A stretch of DNA of 64,000 bases from Planctomycetaceae bacterium. GTDB taxonomy: Bacteria > Planctomycetota > Phycisphaerae > Tepidisphaerales > Tepidisphaeraceae. Below the pieces are notes generated by a model. The model was given only the letters and a program-made list of their open reading frames with translations, searched no databases and was not told the DNA's origin. The stretch spans positions 62,001 to 126,000 of the forward strand of contig JAIYCY010000023.1 in assembly GCA_027487775.1 (NCBI GenBank), written 5' to 3'. Positions 45,552 to 54,013 of the stretch are shown in pieces; the stretch's first letter is position 1, and every line of letters begins with the position of its first letter. The position numbers and the translations under genes were made by a program.

Positions 45552-46415
45552 TTGACGCAGACGATGCAATCAAGATCGGCGGGGCTGCAGTGTGTGCGGT
45601 GTGGTTATGACCTGCGCGGACATGCGTCGGCTGTCGGGCAGACAGATGCCGCCGAGCGGAGGTGTCCGGAGTGCGGCGAGCGGGTGGCGATCAGTGAGAC
45701 TTATGCAGATCCGCGTCGCTGGCCGGGCGCGTGGATGATGAAGCAGCGGATGGGTACGACGCTGTTGCTGGTGAGTTATGCGGTGTCTGGTTTGACGATG
45801 ATGGGTGAGATGCGTCTGGGTGTGAACGTATTGGGATATGGATTGCCGGCGGTGCGTGGGCTGCAGATGCTGACGTTGCTGATGCTGGGTTTGGGGTCGT
45901 GGTTGGTGACGAGTCGTCCGTCGCTTGATCCTCGTGGCCGTTCGGTGGTTTGGGTGCGTTGGCTTTGCGTGGTCTTTGTGTTTGTGGGTTTATTGAATGT
46001 GCTGGGCGTGCCGAGCGAGCGATTGGGGGCGGTGTGGTCGCGTGATGCGACGAGCCGCGAGGGGTTCTCACTTTTGGGGCCGGGTTTGTGGGCGATCGTG
46101 CAGTCGATGTTTCTTGTGTCGATGGTTCTGGGTTGGATGGGGCTGTTGTGCGTGCAGGCAGGTGTCGCGCGTCGCCTAGGCGATCGCGTGGCATATCGCG
46201 CTTCGTGGGCCGCGCTGGGCCTGTGGGGCATGGCGCTGGCGACGGCGTCGTCGTATTATTTGTGGTACGCGCTGACGGGCGGAGTATTGTTTGTTCGATC
46301 GAGCCCGATGTTTCTTGCGGTGGTGGGGGCGGGTTCGGTGGCACTGTTGGTGAGTATTCTGGCGCAGATGAGGGCAGTCTGGTGCGTTCGGTCTGGAGAT
46401 GAAGGACTTGCGTGA
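45552..46415 (+). CDS. Zinc-ribbon polytopic membrane protein
   Basis: A 287-aa protein. An N-terminal zinc ribbon (CVRCGYDLRG, then CPECGE; four cysteines at about residues 14-42) is followed by six or so transmembrane helices from residue ~68. The 'CxxCGYDLRG' form is very common in planctomycete membrane proteins, with no known function. Translation probably begins at TTG 45552, which has GGGAG 5 nt upstream. The in-frame ATG at 45564 is too far from that site. Confidence 0.78.
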   Translation: MTQTMQSRSAGLQCVRCGYDLRGHASAVGQTDAAERRCPECGERVAISETYADPRRWPGAWMMKQRMGTTLLLVSYAVSGLTMMGEMRLGVNVLGYGLPAVRGLQMLTLLMLGLGSWLVTSRPSLDPRGRSVVWVRWLCVVFVFVGLLNVLGVPSERLGAVWSRDATSREGFSLLGPGLWAIVQSMFLVSMVLGWMGLLCVQAGVARRLGDRVAYRASWAALGLWGMALATASSYYLWYALTGGVLFVRSSPMFLAVVGAGSVALLVSILAQMRAVWCVRSGDEGLA

Positions 46416-46463
46416 TCGATGTCCGTGGATGGGTGTGCTGGATTGAAGTCAATGCCTCGGGCG

Positions 46464-46871
46464 TCAGGCGATCGGGCGGGATTTGGAGGCGGCTTTGATC
46501 AACCGTTCGACGATCTTTGCGTCGAGGTCTGACCATTGTTTGAATCGGACGCAGCTCTTGCCGATCGATGCTTTGGGAAGTTTGTCGCGATATTGCTCGG
46601 CGAGGTAGCCGTCGTCGTTGCATGCGAGGATGTAGAGCGAGATGTATTGCTTGTTGCTTGCGAGTGCGATGCGTGGGCAATGGACAACTCGACCGCTCGC
46701 GTAGGTGAGGGTTTCCATGCCGTAGCCGAGCATTCCGGAGTAGATGCAAGGCGAAAGCTTGGGCACGGTTCGACGAATCAATGTATCGATCGCGGTCAGA
46801 TCACTTTTGCGCGGCTCATTGAGTGCATCGAGATAGGCTTCGGGCGTTTCGACCTTCAGTTGACCTTTCAT
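46464..46871 (-). CDS. DUF1801-family protein
   Basis: A 135-aa protein of the YdhG-like/DUF1801 fold. It begins with the 'ETPEAYLDALNEPRKSDLTAIDTLIRRTVP' pattern; GYGMETLTYASGR and the KASIGKSCVRFK segment also fit. Members are small cytoplasmic proteins of unknown biochemical role. Same strand as the DinB-like gene, which lies 59 bp upstream. Confidence 0.8.
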   Translation of the reverse strand: MKGQLKVETPEAYLDALNEPRKSDLTAIDTLIRRTVPKLSPCIYSGMLGYGMETLTYASGRVVHCPRIALASNKQYISLYILACNDDGYLAEQYRDKLPKASIGKSCVRFKQWSDLDAKIVERLIKAASKSRPIA

Positions 46872-46930
46872 GGAAGGGCTCCCGTGGCTGACGCTTTCGG
46901 GGCGTCGTGGTGGCGGGATTGAGATAGTTT

Positions 46931-47410
46931 CTAAGATTTGAGTCCGACGACGCGTCTCCAGATTTCGATTTGAGCGAGGTGATAATACTCGTGGGTGGCG
47001 AGGAGAAACGTTGCGATGTGGCCGATCGTTGGGGCGAATCCGCGGAGCATTTCGGGCGAGGCCTGGTCGAAGAATGCGGAAGGCTTGCTGCGGATGGACC
47101 GATCGATGGTTTGGTGTTGTTCGTCGAGCATCTGGATGAGCGATGGGAGTGGCGGATAGACGCTGCGATCAGAGACGGGCATGGAGCCTGGTCCGGCGAT
47201 GCGATCGAATTCTGCGCTGCCGACGATGGATTCGCCGAGTAGTTGAAGGAGGAGATTGTTAGCACTGACGAGGTGTGTGAGCGTCCATGCAGGATGGTTG
47301 ACGACGCCGGACTTTTGCTCTGCTGCGCGTGGGTCGGGCACAGCGGCGACCGAGTTCTTGATGTAACCGAGACTGGCGTGGAATTGTTGAATGAGGAGGT
47401 CGAGGTTCAT
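46931..47410 (-). CDS. DinB/YfiT-like putative metalloenzyme
   Basis: A 159-aa four-helix protein. Histidines suited to a metal site occur at HPAWTLTHL and HEYYHLAQI, with another in the GHIATFLL helix. This pattern marks the DinB/DUF664 superfamily, which includes thiol transferases and stress-induced proteins. I choose the ATG at 47410 (MNLDLLIQQFH), where the first helix starts. Function within the family is not predictable. Confidence 0.78.
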   Translation of the reverse strand: MNLDLLIQQFHASLGYIKNSVAAVPDPRAAEQKSGVVNHPAWTLTHLVSANNLLLQLLGESIVGSAEFDRIAGPGSMPVSDRSVYPPLPSLIQMLDEQHQTIDRSIRSKPSAFFDQASPEMLRGFAPTIGHIATFLLATHEYYHLAQIEIWRRVVGLKS

Positions 47411-47496
47411 CTTGAGCAGTTTATTGAAGAGTGGACGTTGAACAAACAACAGACTTTTCCTTGGGTTTGTTCGGTTGGTGAGTCTATAGTCGGGTG

Positions 47497-48513
47497 ATGG
47501 CGGAGCGAGGATCGATGTCGCGGGGCAAGAAGAGCAGCGATCGGCGGTTTGCCGAAAGTCTGCATGCAGCTGCGTTGGTGGTCGATGCCGGTGGGGAGAT
47601 TGTTGCGGCCAACGACAGGCTTCGTGAGTTGATCGGGGGATTTCCAGAGCCTGTCGGTCGTCGATTGATTGATCTGGTGGCGATCGACGTCGATCTTTCG
47701 GACGCTTCAGCGCACGAGTCTGAGACGAGTCTGAACACGCCGACGGGCGGGGTTCCTGTGATTGCGTCGGTGGGTCGATCGATGAACGGCAGGCGTGCGA
47801 TCACGTTGACCGACCTCACGCGAATCAAGCAGGATCAGGAGGTGCGTGAGGCGCAGCATCGCGAGGCTGTTGAGGAGGCGTCTCAGCTTCGTGACATCAA
47901 CCGAATGCTGGAGGATCGCGTCGCATCACGGACCGCCGACCTGCAGCGTGCGATTCGCGACGCGTTGTACATGTTGGCGGTTGCGTCTGAGGCGAAGGAT
48001 TACGACACAGGTGAACACGTTCGTCGAATCGAGCGGATCACGCGTAAGTTGTGTCTTGAGCTTGGATCAACCGAAGGCGAGGCCGACGACATCGCGCGGG
48101 CGGCGATGTTGCATGATGTGGGCAAGCTGCATGTTCCGGACGCGATTCTCGGCAAGCCCGGCCCGCTTGATCGGGACGAGCGTCGACGCATGCAGGATCA
48201 CACGCTGGCGGGCGAGCGGATTTTGGCTGAGGGTCGTTACTTCGTTTTGGCGAGGCGGATCGCGCGGTGGCATCACGAGAACTTTGACGGCAGCGGATAC
48301 CCGGATGGTCTGCTCGCCGAGGCGATTCCGATCGAAGCGCGGATCGTGCATGTAGCGGACGTGTACGACGCACTGGTTCATCCGCGGATCTACAAGGACG
48401 CGTGGACCTCGGCAGCGGCGGTTGAGCATATTCTTGAGGGCAAGGGGACGCGGTTCGATCCCCAGATCGCCGATGCGCTGCTTGCCTTGCACGAGCGAAA
48501 CGAATTGGACTAA
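47497..48513 (+). CDS. HD-GYP domain cyclic-di-GMP phosphodiesterase
   Basis: A 338-aa protein with a PAS-like domain (about residues 18-110), a coiled-coil linker (about 112-155) and an HD-GYP domain (about 155-338). The catalytic HD is H206-D207 in MLHDVGKLHVPD, and GYP is at 267-269 in HHENFDGSGYPDG. Additional metal ligands (DHT, HH, D in HVADVYDAL) are present, so it should hydrolyse c-di-GMP. It has no transmembrane segment. It may counteract the diguanylate cyclase at 24681. Confidence 0.92.
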   Translation: MAERGSMSRGKKSSDRRFAESLHAAALVVDAGGEIVAANDRLRELIGGFPEPVGRRLIDLVAIDVDLSDASAHESETSLNTPTGGVPVIASVGRSMNGRRAITLTDLTRIKQDQEVREAQHREAVEEASQLRDINRMLEDRVASRTADLQRAIRDALYMLAVASEAKDYDTGEHVRRIERITRKLCLELGSTEGEADDIARAAMLHDVGKLHVPDAILGKPGPLDRDERRRMQDHTLAGERILAEGRYFVLARRIARWHHENFDGSGYPDGLLAEAIPIEARIVHVADVYDALVHPRIYKDAWTSAAAVEHILEGKGTRFDPQIADALLALHERNELD

Positions 48514-48697
48514 AGATGGTGGCGACGGGATCCGATCGGTTCGCAAGACGGGAGTGGTGGTCGACGGGGTCGACGGGGTTGATGGATGTTGATGGTTGAC
48601 GCGCACGGTCGTCGTTGACCGCGCGGATCAGGGATCGCCGCGATGTTCTAACCTCGGCGAGTCTGGCGCGCATCGGAGACGACGGGTGAGGATTAGA

Positions 48698-49576
48698 TCA
48701 TGATCCGGACGCCGTGCGGATGGGTGAAGAGCGAGATGGGGCGTCTGTGGTTCTTCGAGTGGGTGCGATGGTTGCCTGTGTTGCGCGTGCGATGCGCTGG
48801 CTGGCTTGTTCACGGACGGCGGCGATGTTGAGGTATCTGCCCGGGCATGCGGTGGGTTTGGTATCGCGATGTCCAATGACGTTGCCCGGTGGGATGCCGT
48901 ATTGGAACTGTAGGAATGCGATGAGTTCTGCGAGCGCCTGCATTTGCTTGGGGGTGGGCGGCCCGTTGTCAAAGTTTCCTACGAGGCAGATGCCGATGCC
49001 GAAATTGTTGTAGCGATCGTCGGCGGTCTTTGCGTGAGCGCCGTGCTTTTGTTTGCTCCAGCGTGGGCCGATCTCGACGCGGCCATCGGGTCCGCCTTTG
49101 CCGTTGTCGATGACGAAGTGATAGCCGAGTTCGTCCCAGCCTTGAGCGCGATGATCGCGATCGAACTTCTGCGCCGACCCGAAGTCGGTGGCGCTGTGAT
49201 GAACGACGATCCATTTCCAAGCGCGTGGGCGTACGGCCGGAACCCATCCCGGTTGACTTGGCAGAAGTCCGACTGCAGGCGCGGTTGTGATCGGTGCGGC
49301 GGCGGGAGGTGTGACGGACGGTAGGCTGGGTTTGATTTCAGACGGATGCCGACCCATCGACGTTCCGGAAGGGCTCTGCGACCACGCCCCGTTATTCCCG
49401 CCATGATCCCGGGGAGCACTCAGCATCGCACCGGAACTTCCACCCACGCGTGACTTGGGACCGGTGTCGTCCACGTGCACGCAACCGACACCGAGCATCG
49501 CCGCCATGAGCATCAAGATGCCCAGATGGCTCGTCCGCGTGACGAGAACGCTTTGTATGATTCTTCGTACGGTCAT
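48698..49576 (-). CDS. Lipoprotein N-acetylmuramoyl-L-alanine amidase (amidase_2/PGRP fold)
   Basis: A 292-aa protein. The ATG at 49576 has GGAGG 8 nt upstream. The N-terminus is a lipoprotein signal with lipobox LGVGC (C32). After a proline/serine linker, the amidase_2 domain covers about residues 115-260. Zinc ligands are a histidine in IVVHHSATD and those in VIGHRDTKPTACPGRY. YNNFGIGICLVGNFDN is a family hallmark. It cleaves the amide between MurNAc and the peptide stem, and is probably anchored in the outer membrane or envelope. Of interest since planctomycete peptidoglycan was long disputed. Confidence 0.9.
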   Translation of the reverse strand: MTVRRIIQSVLVTRTSHLGILMLMAAMLGVGCVHVDDTGPKSRVGGSSGAMLSAPRDHGGNNGAWSQSPSGTSMGRHPSEIKPSLPSVTPPAAAPITTAPAVGLLPSQPGWVPAVRPRAWKWIVVHHSATDFGSAQKFDRDHRAQGWDELGYHFVIDNGKGGPDGRVEIGPRWSKQKHGAHAKTADDRYNNFGIGICLVGNFDNGPPTPKQMQALAELIAFLQFQYGIPPGNVIGHRDTKPTACPGRYLNIAAVREQASQRIARATQATIAPTRRTTDAPSRSSPIRTASGS

Positions 49577-49848
49577 TCCCTTGACCTCCAGCATGATTGC
49601 AGTATCCAGTCTGATTCGACTCTTGGTTTTGTCGATTCTTCAGCACGAGCCGTCACCAAAGACTAGCCGACCGCCACGACTCCGACAAACATTTGGTGCG
49701 CCCATCTTCGTCAGCGATGGAACACCCAATCGCTGGGTCAGCGTTCCGACTATCGGCCCGGTCGGGCGGAAATCTGGATGAATCGAATTCGTCCCATATC
49801 ACATTCCCGGCTGTTGCGTGTTTCCTGTGGGATGTCGTTTGGATGGTT

Positions 49849-51840
49849 TCATCCGTTTTCGCCTTGCACGAACCATCGGGCATTGTCGCAGACTCGAAAG
49901 ACGAGCAGGCGTCGATGGTCTTCGAGTTCGATGTCGAAATAGTCGCGTGTCTTGTCGTGGCCTCGCCACCATTCGCCGGCGATGCGATGAGGTCCACGAC
50001 AGGCGACGACCCGCTGCACCTGACCGCCGATCCCCACCTGCACGGGCCTGCCGTCGCGATCATGACTCGGGCTGACGATCACGCGAATCTCGCGTGGATC
50101 GAACATCGTCATAAACCATTCAGCAAGTCCCGCCGACTCGATGCGATCATGCTTCGCGCGAAGGTTTTGGGCTTGTTGATGAATCGCCTTCGTGGATGAT
50201 CGTGTGATGTTCGGCATCTTTGCATTCGTTTCGATGATCGCATCGGCATCGACGACATCGACCTCACGCCAGCTCCGCTCGGGCAGATGACTCTCATGCG
50301 GCACGATCGCGCGAATCGCTTCGCTCCCCAGCCGAGCGCGTAATCCCTCGGCCAGTCGATGCACGGCCAGCGGGTCGTGTCGATATCCCTCGTTCGCACC
50401 GGGCAGATCGGGTTGATCCTGGCGGTGTGGCGTGGTCTCGGGCACGAGGAGATCGATCCCAACAAAGCCTTCGATGCCGACGCTCGCCCGGCGCTTGATG
50501 GGCAGCATCTCGCGATCGATGGCCAATCGCAGCAGTCGCAGGATTGCGTGCGGATCGCGTGTGGGAATCGAGAAGGGGAGATCGAGCGTGATCTCTGCCT
50601 GTCGGTATCGACGCAGCGTGACGACGACCCGCCTCGCGGCATGTCCGCGACGGGTGAGCAGGGCACACGCGCGATCGACGAGTTGTTCAAAGAGCGGGTG
50701 CAGTGGTTCGATACCATCGACGGCCGAGTCCCATCGCTCGCGAAGTGAAATCGGTTTGAGCACTTCGATCGTCGGAAGCGGTTCATGGATGCGACCTTCG
50801 ATCTGATCGAGTCGCAGAAGGATGATCGATCCGAATCGATCGGGCAGTGCGGCTCGCGGGACGCGCTGCAGCTCGGCGAGCGATCGCAGGCCCAGATGCC
50901 GCAGCGTCGCGACGACTTCGTCAGGAAGGCCGAGTCCGTGCAGCGGAATGCGATGCGGATCGACGTCCATAAGCACTGGTGCGATGGCGTTTGGAGTCGA
51001 TGTCGATGAACGCGAGGATCGATGTGGCAGGGCGGGCGCGTGCGACATCGCCCAGGCGGCTGCGGGCGTGTGTGCGACGGCGAGTTGGGCGCTGATGCCC
51101 CATCGGTCCAGCGCGGCGGCGATGTGGTGAGCTGTCGATTCGATCGGCCCGAAGAGTCGTTCCGTGCCGGCGAGGTCGAGATAAATCGCATCGTGCATGT
51201 CGGACGCATGCATCGCATGCGAAGCGCGGAGTGGCTTGGATGAATCGCCCGAACGCGCGGCATTCGATCGACTGGAAGCCCTCGATCGACCTGTATGAGA
51301 CTGGCCGACCGCGCGGACGCGAATTTGTTGGCGTGGGTGTGCGCGAACACCTTCGAAGCGGAGTTGCTCTCCTTGTGCATACGTGCGATGGCGGACGTCG
51401 GGTTGATCGCGAGGCGAATCGTGCGTTGAGCGGGCGGGCGTATGAGCGTTGATCGAAGTTGGCGTCGGCCCGAGCGAGACGATGGGCGTGTAGCGGAGAA
51501 GCCAGCGTGCGACGGCGAGGAGCGATCGCCGATCATCTTCGGGATGATGTTCGAGTGCTCGAAGCGTCGGGCAGATCGCGCGGGCCTGCGGAAGAAACGT
51601 GCCGACGCGAATGCCGGCCGCGCGGGCGCGGGCGTCGATCGCGACAATGCGCTGACGATGGGCAGTCGAATGTAAGAGCACCAAGGGCGAATCATTGGGG
51701 TCAGCCTGTCCGCGTAAGCCGACGTTGCGGGGATGGATCGCCCGCGAATCGAGCGACCGGCCTGTCGATTTCCTTGCGATGCGATCGATCGGCCAGTTGA
51801 TCAGTCGAATGCAGAGGATGTGCCTGAAAGATGGCGGCAT
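49849..51840 (-). CDS. imuB: ImuB-like Y-family DNA polymerase homologue
   Basis: A 663-aa protein of the mutagenesis cassette. The N-terminus HILCIRLINWPIDRI is diagnostic of ImuB. The polymerase-like region shows VAIDARARAAGIRVG and DAIYLDLAGTERLFG. A helix-hairpin-helix-like LGLRSLAELQRVPRAALPDRFG segment and a little-finger-like domain follow. The C-terminal ~120 residues (DPREIRVIVSPSHDRDGRP ... YFDIELEDHRRLLVFR) match the ImuB tail. ImuB lacks polymerase activity in studied systems and bridges ImuA, the beta clamp and DnaE2. No dnaE2 follows; the next gene is an amidase. Its start overlaps the imuA 3' end by 140 nt in another frame. Confidence 0.87.
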   Translation of the reverse strand: MPPSFRHILCIRLINWPIDRIARKSTGRSLDSRAIHPRNVGLRGQADPNDSPLVLLHSTAHRQRIVAIDARARAAGIRVGTFLPQARAICPTLRALEHHPEDDRRSLLAVARWLLRYTPIVSLGPTPTSINAHTPARSTHDSPRDQPDVRHRTYAQGEQLRFEGVRAHPRQQIRVRAVGQSHTGRSRASSRSNAARSGDSSKPLRASHAMHASDMHDAIYLDLAGTERLFGPIESTAHHIAAALDRWGISAQLAVAHTPAAAWAMSHAPALPHRSSRSSTSTPNAIAPVLMDVDPHRIPLHGLGLPDEVVATLRHLGLRSLAELQRVPRAALPDRFGSIILLRLDQIEGRIHEPLPTIEVLKPISLRERWDSAVDGIEPLHPLFEQLVDRACALLTRRGHAARRVVVTLRRYRQAEITLDLPFSIPTRDPHAILRLLRLAIDREMLPIKRRASVGIEGFVGIDLLVPETTPHRQDQPDLPGANEGYRHDPLAVHRLAEGLRARLGSEAIRAIVPHESHLPERSWREVDVVDADAIIETNAKMPNITRSSTKAIHQQAQNLRAKHDRIESAGLAEWFMTMFDPREIRVIVSPSHDRDGRPVQVGIGGQVQRVVACRGPHRIAGEWWRGHDKTRDYFDIELEDHRRLLVFRVCDNARWFVQGENG

Positions 51841-52909
51841 GGGTGTTTGCTATAGTTGTTATTTGGTATTTTGTATCTATGTATAAACTATGTATTTTGT
51901 TTGGTTTTTTCTCGTGATTAAGTCGGTTGTTCATATCAATTCGGTGATGTTCGAAGATGAAGTGAGGCTGGCGGGCGTGTGGGTGTCCGTGGAGGAGCTG
52001 CAGATGCCAGCGGCGGATCGTGTCGGTGCCGGCGGCGGGTCGTGCGAACCAGCGTGAGGCGGCCGCGTGCGGGGAGCGGCCGGGCTGGTGCGTGCGAAGC
52101 GTGATCGCACACGCCGAGCCCGCCTCGGCGGCGAGTTGCAGCTTCCGGGCCGCCGTCGCATCGAGCTTCGGCACCGGCCCGACCACCGCCGCCACCGCGC
52201 CGCTCCGCAGGCACTCGATCATCGCCCACAACAAATCACGATCCGAGCGCGGCCTGAGCACCCACACGCGATCCATCCCCAAACCCATCCGCTCGAGCGC
52301 CCGCGGATTGATCTCCCGACCCGGGTCGATCCACACCACCCGCCTCCCACACGCACCACCGCCGCCATCACCACCACCACCATCACCACCACCACCATCA
52401 CCGCCGCCATCGCCATCACGTTCGCCTGCCCCCAGCTCCACGTGCTCCATCCTCATCTCCGCTCGGTCGATCTCGATTCGATTTTCACCCACTCGCGCAC
52501 GCGTTTCGCCCGCCCGCGCACGCATTTGACTCGCCCGCGCACACGTATCGTTCGTCTCCGTGGTGCTCAAAACATCTGAAAAATCGGGCAAATCCCCGGC
52601 GTTAGCCGAATCTTCACCCTCCGACACATCCACATCGCGTCTGGCATCGCGCTCGGCGTGTTGTTCGTCATCCCGGACCGCGCCCAGCGCCAGACAGGCC
52701 GCCAGTTCCCACGGTCGACTCCCGGTCCGGTCGGCGGGGTGGAGCACCTCATGCACTCCCGCCCGGGCCAGGCCTCCGCTGGATGGCCCAGTACCTGCCA
52801 GTTCCCGGTCGATCGCCTCCACACCAAGCGAAAATCGCCCGGCAAGCCCGCCCCCGCGGACGTGTCCGTCCACCTCCAATCCCGTCTCAACCAGCCGGAC
52901 CCACTTCAT
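51701..52909 (-). CDS. imuA: ImuA-like RecA-fold protein
   Basis: About 402 aa from the ATG at 52909. The conserved core is FSLGVEAIDRELAGTGPSSGGLARAGVHEVLHPADR (split by the HEV motif), then VVWIDPGREINPRALERMGLGMDRVWVLRPRSDRDLLWAMIECLRSGAVAAVVG. This is the ImuA/SulA-like pattern. The middle (about residues 95-190) is a charged and glycine-rich insertion with GGGGD repeats. The real C-terminus is unclear: after HFIFEHHRIDMNN the frame runs through an AT-rich stretch (about 51840-51935) and into imuB. The last ~70 residues look non-homologous, so a lost stop codon is possible. Likely operonic with imuB. Confidence 0.8.
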   Translation of the reverse strand: MKWVRLVETGLEVDGHVRGGGLAGRFSLGVEAIDRELAGTGPSSGGLARAGVHEVLHPADRTGSRPWELAACLALGAVRDDEQHAERDARRDVDVSEGEDSANAGDLPDFSDVLSTTETNDTCARASQMRARAGETRARVGENRIEIDRAEMRMEHVELGAGERDGDGGGDGGGGDGGGGDGGGGACGRRVVWIDPGREINPRALERMGLGMDRVWVLRPRSDRDLLWAMIECLRSGAVAAVVGPVPKLDATAARKLQLAAEAGSACAITLRTHQPGRSPHAAASRWFARPAAGTDTIRRWHLQLLHGHPHARQPHFIFEHHRIDMNNRLNHEKKPNKIHSLYIDTKYQITTIANTHAAIFQAHPLHSTDQLADRSHRKEIDRPVARFAGDPSPQRRLTRTG

Positions 52910-52917
52910 TTTGTTAG

Positions 52918-52944
52918 GGTATAGTTTGGATTCGAGAACGTCAA
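52918..52944 (-). promoter_or_regulatory. Putative promoter of imuA-imuB
   Basis: On the minus strand TTGACG (52939-52944) precedes TATACC (52918-52923) with a 15-nt spacer, and the ATG follows 8 nt later. The spacer holds TTCTCGAA, a short palindrome that could be a damage-response operator. The planctomycete LexA site is not known to me, so this is tentative. Confidence 0.4.
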
Positions 52945-53021
52945 GATTTTTTTTGTGGATTTGGTTCAATGTCGGCTCGGGGCTTGATCTTGTGGGTGGT
53001 GGTGGTATGTTTCTGGGCCAC

Positions 53022-53093
53022 GCGGGTGTAGCTCAGTGGTAGAGCGTCACGTTGCCAACGTGAATGTCGAGGGTTCGACCCCCTTCGCCCGCT
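53022..53093 (+). tRNA. tRNA-Gly (anticodon GCC)
   Basis: A 72-nt cloverleaf. The acceptor stem GCGGGTG (53022-53028) pairs with CGCCCGC (53086-53092), discriminator T. The D arm is GCTCAGTGGTAGAGC, the anticodon loop TTGCCAA with GCC, and the T arm GAGGGTTCGACCCCC (one base offset). CCA is not encoded. It marks the left edge of the accessory region. Confidence 0.97.
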
Positions 53094-53096
53094 TAC

Positions 53097-53125
53097 GATA
53101 AACCCCGGCTATGCCGGGGTTTATC
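53097..53125 (+). terminator. Hairpin terminator after tRNA-Gly
   Basis: A perfect 13-bp stem (53097-53109 with 53113-53125) and TAT loop, 4 nt after the tRNA. The distal side of the stem ends in GTTTATC. Confidence 0.85.
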
Positions 53126-53135
53126 TCATTTCCGG

Positions 53136-53206
53136 GATGTAGTGCGGCGGACGATTTATCGTCCTAAGTAGTGCAGAATCGTCCCGTTAAGTAGTGCAGA
53201 TTTTTG
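53136..53206. mobile_element. IS21-like terminal repeats (solo end)
   Basis: The 13-bp word TAAGTAGTGCAGA occurs at 53165-53177 and 53188-53200, each followed by a 'tcgtccc' or 'ttgaccc' word. A diverged 'gtagtgcgg...cgtcc' lies at about 53139-53165. Multiple direct repeats of this style are typical of IS21-family ends. No istA/istB is present, so this would be a remnant. Confidence 0.45.
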
Positions 53207-53211
53207 ACCCG

Positions 53212-53685
53212 TTACCCTCGCCGTCTCGGCCTATCACCCAGCGGTCGATTCACTCGCCGAAATCCGCACAGCGATTCCAGCATCGCCCGCAGTTCTGACG
53301 GGTCGTACGATTTCCTAATACCAATCCGAACCAAGCGGATTCCGACCGCCTCCAGCAACTCGTTCACAAACTCGTCCCGTCGCCGTCGACTCTCTTTCTC
53401 GTGACTCCTGTCATCCAGTTCGATGACCGCGACGATCGCCGATGAGTGCTGCTTCACCAAAACAAAATCGACGTGCTTTTGCGAAATCCGCCGCAGCGAA
53501 ATCCGGTTCTCGAATCGGCAGCTCACGATGTCGGCCAGCCGAACTTTGCACATCAGCGTCAATCCTTCCGGCATAACCTCCACAAGCGATGTCGCGAGCC
53601 TTAGCTCGGCAATCGAGAGCAGATAGCGCCGACGCGAATACACCGCCTGGTAGTCAATCGGCCAGTTCGAACCGTCTCGCGTCAT
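53212..53685 (-). CDS. DUF2726-like protein (restriction-nuclease-fold candidate)
   Basis: A 157-aa protein. The middle segment ISLRRISQKHVDFVLVKQ ... VAVIELDDRSHEK, with the following helix and the 'VGIRLVRI' strand, matches the DUF2726 pattern. That family is grouped with the PD-(D/E)XK fold (D in HVDF, E-x-D in VIELDD). The biological role is unknown. Its ATG directly follows the TGA of the 53686-53934 frame on the same strand, suggesting co-translation. Confidence 0.75.
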   Translation of the reverse strand: MTRDGSNWPIDYQAVYSRRRYLLSIAELRLATSLVEVMPEGLTLMCKVRLADIVSCRFENRISLRRISQKHVDFVLVKQHSSAIVAVIELDDRSHEKESRRRRDEFVNELLEAVGIRLVRIGIRKSYDPSELRAMLESLCGFRRVNRPLGDRPRRRG

Positions 53686-53934
53686 TCACCGACGCTGCCA
53701 CAGTTCCGGTGACTTGAAAAGTGCGGGTCGCCCATACACCGCCCGTGCGAACGACCTTGAATCGGCATTGCCAGAGAACAGAAAAAGCTTCGCCTTAGGT
53801 GAAAGCGTCCAGGCCTTCGGCGTCTGCTCGGATTCAAGCAGATGAATTTTGACGTAGAGCAAACCGACGACCAGACAAAGCTCCACCAGTTCCGACCGAG
53901 CCGCAGCCGAGCGTGCCATCGAAGGCGGGGCCAC
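53686..53934 (-). CDS. Small hypothetical protein upstream of the DUF2726 gene
   Basis: An 82-aa frame whose TGA stop abuts the ATG of the DUF2726 gene. It has a hydrophobic stretch (LVELCLVVGLLYVKIHLL) and a basic C-terminus. The start may be an ATG near 53919 instead. The exact stop/start junction is the main support; no family is recognised. Confidence 0.45.
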   Translation of the reverse strand: MAPPSMARSAAARSELVELCLVVGLLYVKIHLLESEQTPKAWTLSPKAKLFLFSGNADSRSFARAVYGRPALFKSPELWQRR

Positions 53935-53967
53935 TCAAGTTAGCGGGTTACGGGTGCTCGATAGGCG

Positions 53968-53994
53968 ATGTCGAATTTTGACATTTTTCGACAT
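53968..53994. promoter_or_regulatory. Inverted-repeat operator of the toxin-antitoxin pair
   Basis: A perfect 8-bp inverted repeat, ATGTCGAA (53968-53975) and TTCGACAT (53987-53994), spaced by 11 nt, straddles the -35 box. Autoregulation by the ParD-like antitoxin is the expected use. Confidence 0.65.
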
Positions 53995-54007
53995 GGTGAG
54001 ATAAACT
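53978..54007 (+). promoter_or_regulatory. Promoter of the toxin-antitoxin operon
   Basis: TTGACA (53978-53983) and TAAACT (54002-54007) have an 18-nt spacer. The ATG at 54014 is only 6 nt beyond the -10 box, so the mRNA is probably leaderless or nearly so. Confidence 0.6.
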
Positions 54008-54013
54008 ATTCAC

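Noticed and set aside
45691-46749. A 352-aa minus-strand frame over the zinc-ribbon membrane protein
   Set aside because: It covers a gene with clear zinc ribbon and helices; the antisense product is a low-complexity Pro/Thr/Arg sequence.
50109-51695. A 528-aa frame overlapping imuB
   Set aside because: Out-of-frame shadow of imuB, rich in serine and arginine, without motifs.
52340-52420. CRISPR-like short repeats ('caccaccac' runs)
   Set aside because: They are a trinucleotide-like run encoding the glycine-rich insertion of ImuA, without spacers.
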